From UBA8437 sp963694825 (GTDB lineage Bacteria > Planctomycetota > Planctomycetia > Planctomycetales > Planctomycetaceae), in the NCBI GenBank assembly GCA_963694825.1, contig CAVOEV010000161.1, forward strand, positions 1-10,966: DNA of 10,966 nt. Direction: 5' to 3'. Position 1 is the stretch's first letter. Each line of letters opens with the position of its first letter. The position numbers were made by a program, and so were the translations under genes. The notes below the pieces were generated by a model that worked only from the letters and a program-made list of their open reading frames with translations, ran no database searches and had not been told where the DNA came from. Shown here one piece after another: positions 6,528 to 10,966 of the stretch.

Positions 6528-6560
6528 CTTCGTCATCGGCCGATTGGCCGACTGACGAAG
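6528..6560. terminator. 14-bp hairpin with one bulge, candidate terminator or repeat element
   Basis: CTTCGTCATCGGCC (6528-6541) pairs with GGCCGA (6546-6551) and TGACGAAG (6553-6560) around a GATT tetraloop, with only C6552 unpaired. The stem is very stable, but neither strand has a U-run after it, so intrinsic termination is uncertain. CGATGAC at 6512-6518 is the exact reverse complement of GTCATCG at 6532-6538 and would compete with this stem. Confidence 0.5.
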
Positions 6561-6578
6561 CTCGTCGGGGGGGACGAG
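6561..6578. repeat. 6-bp hairpin with an all-G loop
   Basis: CTCGTC (6561-6566) and GACGAG (6573-6578) are exact reverse complements around six G residues. It abuts the preceding hairpin with no spacer, and CTCGTC could alternatively pair with GACGA at 6554-6558. Confidence 0.5.
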
Positions 6579-6579
6579 C

Positions 6580-6653
6580 CCTTCGCAGACGACAGGCGCG
6601 GCACATCGGCTCCCCGGACTGCCGGTTCGAGCCCGCCTGTCGATCTGCGAGGG
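6580..6653. terminator. Large 19-bp stem-loop with a nested hairpin
   Basis: CCTTCGCAGACGACAGGCG (6580-6598) pairs with 6634-6653 over 19 positions, with one bulged A (6643) and one T-G wobble (6582/6651). Inside the loop, GGCTC (6608-6612) pairs with GAGCC (6629-6633), and CCGG (6614-6617) with CCGG (6622-6625) around ACTG. The right arm is followed on the + strand by ATTTCTCTCTC (6654-6664), a pyrimidine run that could help terminate the lipoprotein transcript. The long, nearly perfect stem with an ordered loop could equally be a structured RNA or a palindromic repeat. Confidence 0.5.
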
Positions 6654-6664
6654 ATTTCTCTCTC

Positions 6665-6703
6665 CCCCGCCACGAGCGGGGAACCAGTCCCGGTTCGCGA
6701 ACC
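6665..6703. repeat. Two further palindromes beside the DUF1501 stop
   Basis: CCCCGC (6665-6670) and GCGGGG (6676-6681) form a perfect 6-bp stem around CACGA. GGTTCGCGAACC (6692-6703) is a perfect 12-bp palindrome that ends directly at the last base before the - strand DUF1501 stop codon. GAACC at 6681-6685 can also pair with GGTTC at 6692-6696. The GC hairpin may serve the - strand gene's 3' end; no U-run follows it on that strand. Confidence 0.5.
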
Positions 6704-8116
6704 CTACCCGATCAGACCCCAGATCGGCTGACCATTCACGACTCGATGAGGCCGACTCGTGGCATCCTGGAACGTCGTCTCCGGCGACACTCCCAGCAAG
6801 TGGTACAGCGTCGCAACGAAGTCTCGGGGATCGTGCGGATTGCTGGCCGGGTAGGCCGCTGACACGTCAGACGCTCCGTAAACGGTCCCCGCCCTGACTC
6901 CCGCTCCAGCCAATGCCAGCGAGTAGACCCAGGGCCAGTGATCTCGGCCCGAATTCCTGTTGATCTTCGGCGTCCGCCCGAACTCTGCGTTGACCACCAC
7001 CAGCGTATCCTCCAGCATGCCTCGCTCGTCAAGATCCTCGATCAACGCCCCAAGCGACTGATCGAGCGTCGGGCCCAGCGAGTTCTTCATCTTCGAGAAG
7101 TTGTTGCTGTGAGTGTCGAAGCTGCCCTTGGGTGTGTGGCAGTAGCTGATGTTGACCAGCGGAACCCCCGCTTCGGCCAGCCGTCGAGCCAGTAGACACC
7201 TCTGGCCAAACTCCGTCTGGCCGTACCGGTCTCGCAGTTCCTGTTTCTCACTGCCCAGCGCAAACGCGTCGCGTGTCCTGGACGAGGAGAGCAGATTGAA
7301 GGCTCGTTGATAGAACCCGTCGAGGTTCTGGGCCCCGGCCACTTCGTCGATCAGGCCGCGCTGGAGGTCGAACTGGGTCAGGAGGTCACGACGACCCTTC
7401 AGGCGAATCGACGTCAGCTCATCGTTGGTCCGGATCGCCTCGATCCTGACGTCCGGATCCTTCAGCGACTGATCCACCACAAAGCTGCTGTGACGGGCTC
7501 CGAGCAATCCGGGCAGTTGACCGTGTAGCACCGTGCCGTTGCTGCGACGCATCAGCGGACCGACGCGGACCCACGTCGGCAGGTCGCCGACGGCAGGTTG
7601 AACGGCATCCAGCACCGCACCGACGGGTGGGAAGTCGGTCGCCGACGGAGGGAAATCGCCTCGAGAACGAAATTCGTCCGGATGGACGTGGCCAGTCTGA
7701 GCCGGCAGGCAGGCCTGGACGTGGCTGGGGTTCGAGTGGCTCATCGAGCGAATGACAGCCATCCGGTGAGCCCACCGGGCCGTCCGCGGTAACACCTCGC
7801 TGAAACGGACACCCTCGAGACTGGTCGCAATCGACGAGAACTCGCCTCGGACCGCCGACGGCCCCTCGGGCTTCGGATCGAAGGTCTCCTGCTGAGGATG
7901 ACCTCCGTGAAGGAACATCATGATCACTGTCTTGGCCCGACCGAACGTCGGCCGAGTCCCATCGGCAGCAGCAGCCTCGCGACCGCGGAACAACTCCGGC
8001 AACGTCAGCCCCACGCCGCCCAATCCGCCAATCTGCAGAGCCTCGCGCCGTGACATCTGCTGCCAGGCACGGAATCCGCTGCAGCCGGTTGACGAAGGTG
8101 ATGGGTGACGTGTCAC
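6704..8116 (-). CDS. DUF1501 family protein with Tat-like leader (first in coordinate order)
   Basis: 470 residues from the GTG at 8116, chosen because AAAGGA (8125-8130 on the - strand) lies eight bases before it; a longer frame to 8167 would start in sequence that looks non-coding. 'SRREAL' at about residues 22-27, followed by a Gly/Leu-rich stretch, is a twin-arginine-type leader, so export after folding is likely. The DUF1501 core, a distant relative of the alkaline phosphatase/sulfatase fold, shows 'MFLHGGHPQQETFDPKP' (HGG at 70-72, Asp80), 'NISYCHTPKGSFDTHSNN', and 'AEFGRTPKINRNSGRDHWPW' (EFGRTP at 378-383, Asp392-His393), ending with the typical 'PHRVVNGQPI'. These His/Asp/Glu residues would fit metal binding, but no reaction has been established that I know of. 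It lies 159 bases downstream of another DUF1501 gene on the same strand and is clearly divergent from it. Confidence 0.9.
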   Translation of the reverse strand: MTRHPSPSSTGCSGFRAWQQMSRREALQIGGLGGVGLTLPELFRGREAAAADGTRPTFGRAKTVIMMFLHGGHPQQETFDPKPEGPSAVRGEFSSIATSLEGVRFSEVLPRTARWAHRMAVIRSMSHSNPSHVQACLPAQTGHVHPDEFRSRGDFPPSATDFPPVGAVLDAVQPAVGDLPTWVRVGPLMRRSNGTVLHGQLPGLLGARHSSFVVDQSLKDPDVRIEAIRTNDELTSIRLKGRRDLLTQFDLQRGLIDEVAGAQNLDGFYQRAFNLLSSSRTRDAFALGSEKQELRDRYGQTEFGQRCLLARRLAEAGVPLVNISYCHTPKGSFDTHSNNFSKMKNSLGPTLDQSLGALIEDLDERGMLEDTLVVVNAEFGRTPKINRNSGRDHWPWVYSLALAGAGVRAGTVYGASDVSAAYPASNPHDPRDFVATLYHLLGVSPETTFQDATSRPHRVVNGQPIWGLIG

Positions 8117-8138
8117 GACCGGGTTCCTTTCACCTGAA

Positions 8139-8167
8139 ATTCTACACTTTGCAGAGATCGGCAACAA
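8139..8167 (-). promoter_or_regulatory. Possible promoter before the downstream DUF1501 gene
   Basis: On the - strand TTGTTG (8167-8162) and TAGAAT (8144-8139) are separated by 17 bases. The -10 box matches five of six consensus bases, but the -35 only three. The start site would fall almost at the AAAGGA ribosome-binding site, leaving a very short leader. The 159-base gap (8117-8275) otherwise shows nothing clear. Confidence 0.25.
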
Positions 8168-8275
8168 ATGGGGATTGAATTGGGATCACTTTCTCGGAGG
8201 CACATACTGTGCTTGGCCTGGTTCACCCATTCCAGAGCCTGCTTCGCTTCGCCCAGCCCACAGCGGGACCGGACT

Positions 8276-9718
8276 CTATGCAAGCACGTCGTGGAGTACC
8301 CGACCATGCACATCGGTCAGGCGGAAGTCCCGCCCCGAATACCTGTAGGTCAACCGCGTGTGGTCCAGGCCCAACAGGTGCAGGATGGTCGCGTGCAGGT
8401 CGTGGATGCTGACCGGCTTCTCCACGGCGTGGTAACCAAACTCATCGGTCGCCCCGTAGCCAAATCCCGACTTCACGCCGCCACCGGCCAGCCAGAAGGT
8501 GAACCCCTGTGCGTGGTGTCCGCGACCGGTGCCGTTTTGCCGTTCCGGCGTCCGGCCGAACTCGGTGCTCCAGACCACCAGCGTGTCCTCGAGCAACCCC
8601 CGCTGCTTCAGGTCGGCGATCAGTCCCGAGATCGGCTTGTCGCAACTGCGGGCATTCTCTTCGTGCTTGGCCTTCAGCGCGCTGTGCTGATCCCAGCGGC
8701 CACCCCGGCCACCGGTGTGAGCCACGTGGACAAACCGGACACCCCGCTCGACCAGTCGCCTGGCCATCAGCAACTCGCGGCCATAGTTCTCTGTCGTCTT
8801 GTTGTCGATGCCGTACAGGTTATGTGTCGCGGCGGTCTCATCTCCCAGGTCCATCACCTCGGGCATGGACTGCTGCATGTGGAAGGCCAGCTCGAAGGAC
8901 GCGATACGAGACTCCAGCGTGCTGTCCGCCCCGGCCTGCTGCTGTTCGCGATTGGACGCGGCGATGAAGTCGATCAGCCTCCGTTGCTCGGTCGCCGGTC
9001 GTGCCGCCTTGATGTTACGGACCTGCGACTGGGCCACAGGCAGTCGATTGGTGCCGATCATCGTTCCCTGGTTCGAGGCCGGCAAAAAGGCCGATCCGAA
9101 ATTCCGCTGCCCGCCATAGGTCAGGGGAGGACAGATCGTCACGAAGCCGGGCAGGTCATCGCTCATCGTGCCCAAGCCGTAGTTGATCCACGACCCGATG
9201 CTGGGACGCATCAGGGTCTGGGAACCGGTGTGCAACTCCAGGGTCGCCGGCGTGTGGGCGTTGTTGTTGCTGTACATCGAGTACAGGAAACACAGATCGT
9301 CCATCCGCGTGTTGGTCTCGCGGAACAACTCGCTGCCCCACAGGCCACTCTCGCCGTGCCGGCGAAAGGCCCAGGGTGGCTGCATGATCTTCTGCAGGCC
9401 GGAATTGAACTTGTTGCGGCCGGTGTTGATCGACTCCGGCAACGACTCGTCGTGTCGCTGGAGCAGGGCCGGCTTGTAATCCCACGAGTCGATGTGGGAA
9501 CACCCGCCGTGCATATAAAGAAAGATGACCTGCTTGGCGCGTGCGGGGAAATGGGTCGGCCGCGCCCCGGCTCCGGTCTCGGCACCAAGGACTTCCGAAG
9601 TCGCCAGGGCCGACAGCGCGACGCCTCCGAAACCGCACCCCGCCTGCGACAGCCACCTGCGGCGACTGAGACCGGCCAACTCGCGATGGGTGATCTGCTT
9701 CAGAGAATCCATGGTCAT
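8276..9718 (-). CDS. DUF1501 family protein with Tat leader, coupled to the DUF1553 gene
   Basis: 480 residues. The N-terminus carries 'LSRRRWLSQAGCGFGG' (residues 17-32), a twin-arginine leader followed by an Ala/Gly/Leu stretch, so the protein is probably exported folded. The core motifs are 'FLYMHGGCSHIDSWDYKP' (HGG at 70-72, Asp77, Asp80), 'FVHVAHTGGRGGRWDQHSAL', 'WSTEFGRTPERQNGTGRGHH' (EFGRTP at 386-391, His401-His402) and a final 'ATILHLLGLDH' with 'RDFRLTDVHGRV'. These are DUF1501 hallmarks. The ATG at 9716-9718 follows the TGA of the DUF1553 gene with no base between (TGAATG), and there is no separate ribosome-binding site, so translation is probably coupled. A second in-frame ATG sits two codons on. 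DUF1553-DUF1501 pairs are a recurrent planctomycete arrangement; their biochemical role is unproven. Confidence 0.92.
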   Translation of the reverse strand: MTMDSLKQITHRELAGLSRRRWLSQAGCGFGGVALSALATSEVLGAETGAGARPTHFPARAKQVIFLYMHGGCSHIDSWDYKPALLQRHDESLPESINTGRNKFNSGLQKIMQPPWAFRRHGESGLWGSELFRETNTRMDDLCFLYSMYSNNNAHTPATLELHTGSQTLMRPSIGSWINYGLGTMSDDLPGFVTICPPLTYGGQRNFGSAFLPASNQGTMIGTNRLPVAQSQVRNIKAARPATEQRRLIDFIAASNREQQQAGADSTLESRIASFELAFHMQQSMPEVMDLGDETAATHNLYGIDNKTTENYGRELLMARRLVERGVRFVHVAHTGGRGGRWDQHSALKAKHEENARSCDKPISGLIADLKQRGLLEDTLVVWSTEFGRTPERQNGTGRGHHAQGFTFWLAGGGVKSGFGYGATDEFGYHAVEKPVSIHDLHATILHLLGLDHTRLTYRYSGRDFRLTDVHGRVLHDVLA

Positions 9719-10966
9719 TCAGTCTACATAAAGCATTTCGTTGAGGCTGAACAAGGCCCAGGCCAGAGATGTCCAGGCCTGCCTGCCATCAGCACTCTCG
9801 GACTGTCTCGTGCCCGCCAGGAACTGGCGGGCGCGTGACATCTCGGAAGTGCTCGGAGGCCGTGACAGCACCAGCCACCAGGCCCGCTCGACCTGCTGCT
9901 CCTCGTCGTCCGACCACGCCATCACCCGTTCGGCCAGGCCACGGGACCGCTGCCGTACAAAGGGATTGTTCAGCAGGAACAGGGCCTGATGAGGCACCGT
10001 GGTATTGGCACGGCGGGACGTGATCGAGTTGGGGTCACCGACGTCGAACAGCTCCATCATCTGGTGCAGCGTCGTTCTCACGACCGGAAGATAGAGACTG
10101 CGTCGGCGAGTCTTGAAGTTGGCCGTCTCCTTGTTCGCGTCGTCGACGCTGAATTCCCGGGGCTTCCACGACTGCAGCGTGCCGTACATCCGAGAATCGA
10201 GTCCGCCAGAAACCGCCAGCATCGCATCGCGGAAGGGCTCGGCCTCCAGCCGTCGACGGCTCATCCGCCACAACCATCGGTTGTCGGCATCGACCTGCAT
10301 CGGCCCCTCCCGCGATGCACTCGCCTGGCGGTAGACAGCCGAGAGCAGGATCCGGCTATGCAATCGCTTCAGCGACCAGCCGTCGCGGATGAAGGTCTGG
10401 GCCAGGTGATCGAGCAGCCTGGGGTGCGAGGGCTCTTCGCCCAACTGTCCAAAGTTATCCGGCGTCCGAACCAGCCCTTCGCCGAAATGCCACTGCCAGA
10501 CTCGGTTGACCATCACCCGGACGGCCAGAGGGTGATCGACCCGAGTCAGCCAACGAGCCAGTTCGAGCCGCCCGCTGGTGGCCTGGGGAATCTTCACCGC
10601 CGGCTGGTCCTTGCGAAGCAGCACGCGGGGGAATCCTCGGGAGACAACCTCACCCAATCGTCGATTGTCGCCGCCGACATGTACCCGCAGATCCGAGGGC
10701 TTCTTGCTGTCGAAGGCCACCATCGCCATGACCGGCTTGGCAAACGTCACCGCCGCAAGCCGGGCCGACCGGTCCTTCAGTGTCGCCAGCTCCCTCCGCT
10801 CTTCCGCCGGGTAAAACGCCTCGGCGTCGCTTCCTGGCACCAAGAGTGTCTGTTTGCCATCGAGTCGCTTGGCCAGTTCGGGGCTGTCGAGGTCGACCCG
10901 CGACCGAACCTGCCCGACGTTTTCGGGAATCTCCAGGGCTAGGTCATGCAACGCCGCACCGGGCTT
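9719..10966 (-). CDS. DUF1553 (PSD1-type) protein, N-terminus beyond the right edge
   Basis: 415 residues of the C-terminal part; the frame stays open to the edge of the window. The DUF1553 domain starts near 'SGRLELARWLTRVDHPLAVR' and continues 'VMVNRVWQWHFGEGLVRT', 'PDNFGQLGEEPSHPRLLDHL', 'DGWSLKRLHSRILLSAVYRQ', then 'RRRLEAEPFRDAMLAVSG' and 'LFDVGDPNSITSRRANTTVP' with 'QALFLLNNPFV', closing with the usual 'WALFSLNEMLYVD'. Full-length relatives usually carry an N-terminal planctomycete cytochrome c (PSC1) domain, DUF1549 and sometimes a carbohydrate-binding module upstream; whether this one does cannot be seen. They are thought to be exported or surface proteins, possibly redox enzymes if haem is present. 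Its TGA directly abuts the next gene's ATG, so the two form an operon. Confidence 0.92.
   Translation of the reverse strand, partial: KPGAALHDLALEIPENVGQVRSRVDLDSPELAKRLDGKQTLLVPGSDAEAFYPAEERRELATLKDRSARLAAVTFAKPVMAMVAFDSKKPSDLRVHVGGDNRRLGEVVSRGFPRVLLRKDQPAVKIPQATSGRLELARWLTRVDHPLAVRVMVNRVWQWHFGEGLVRTPDNFGQLGEEPSHPRLLDHLAQTFIRDGWSLKRLHSRILLSAVYRQASASREGPMQVDADNRWLWRMSRRRLEAEPFRDAMLAVSGGLDSRMYGTLQSWKPREFSVDDANKETANFKTRRRSLYLPVVRTTLHQMMELFDVGDPNSITSRRANTTVPHQALFLLNNPFVRQRSRGLAERVMAWSDDEEQQVERAWWLVLSRPPSTSEMSRARQFLAGTRQSESADGRQAWTSLAWALFSLNEMLYVD

Larger units (their letters stand above)
6455..6703. other. Convergent intergenic region rich in hairpins
   Basis: 249 bases separate the lipoprotein (+) from the DUF1501 gene (-), with no plausible gene. 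The first 57 bases are pyrimidine-rich, with a run of eight or more C around 6480-6487. From 6512 to 6703 the sequence is an almost continuous chain of inverted repeats, listed separately. Functions consistent with this are bidirectional transcription termination, mRNA 3'-end protection, a structured non-coding RNA or a dispersed palindromic repeat. Confidence 0.7.

Noticed and set aside
6312..6731. 139-codon + strand frame across the lipoprotein and the intergenic region
   Set aside because: It overlaps the lipoprotein out of frame and then translates the hairpin region; low complexity, with no ribosome-binding site.
6704..9718. Recent tandem duplication of DUF1501
   Set aside because: The two proteins share only family signature residues and differ through most of their length, so any duplication is ancient or the genes were acquired separately.
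8168..9838. 556-codon open frame on the + strand
   Set aside because: It lies antisense to the DUF1501 gene at 8276-9718, which has clear family motifs. The translation shows no domain; it is a codon-bias shadow of GC-rich coding DNA.
9989..10942. 317-codon open frame on the + strand
   Set aside because: Antisense to the DUF1553 gene; no domain or start signal.

Overview
The window looks like the chromosome of a planctomycete (Planctomycetota, probably a Pirellula/Planctomyces-type lineage). The evidence is a GC-rich sequence with the phylum's typical gene families: a DUF1549/DUF1553 ('PSD1') protein followed by DUF1501 proteins with twin-arginine leaders, a multi-EF-hand protein, a tiny lipoprotein with a conserved 'LPSGYYLRDDVQFHPAGPEF' core, and a GspE-like protein with degraded ATPase motifs. 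I found no phage, transposon, CRISPR or RNA gene.

Layout. Positions 1-6454 hold seven genes on the + strand: the 3' part of an EF-hand protein with repetitive linkers; a PmtA-like SAM-dependent methyltransferase 15 bases after it; a multi-pass membrane protein ending in a DCC/DUF393 thiol-disulfide domain; a beta-hydroxyacid dehydrogenase of the 3-hydroxyisobutyrate dehydrogenase type; a dihydrodipicolinate synthase (dapA) with all key residues; a GspE/PilB-family protein that has lost the Walker A lysine, the Walker B glutamate and the histidine-box histidine but keeps its zinc-binding cysteines; and a 77-residue lipoprotein. Positions 6704-10966 hold three genes on the - strand, read from the right edge inward: the C-terminal part of a DUF1553 protein, a DUF1501 protein whose ATG directly abuts the preceding stop, and a second, divergent DUF1501 protein 159 bases further on. 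The two blocks converge on a 249-base gap (6455-6703) packed with strong inverted repeats.

How the genes relate. The - strand block is a typical planctomycete secreted/periplasmic module whose biochemistry is unproven; both DUF1501 proteins carry Tat-like leaders. The + strand block is a loose series rather than one pathway: lysine/peptidoglycan precursor synthesis (dapA), a dehydrogenase, lipid methylation, and envelope proteins. Intergenic gaps are short (15-187 bases on the + strand). No gap exceeds 300 bases. The features most worth a second look are the apparent pseudo-ATPase, the hairpin cluster at 6512-6703, the lipoprotein with its structured leader, and the coding microsatellites at the left edge.
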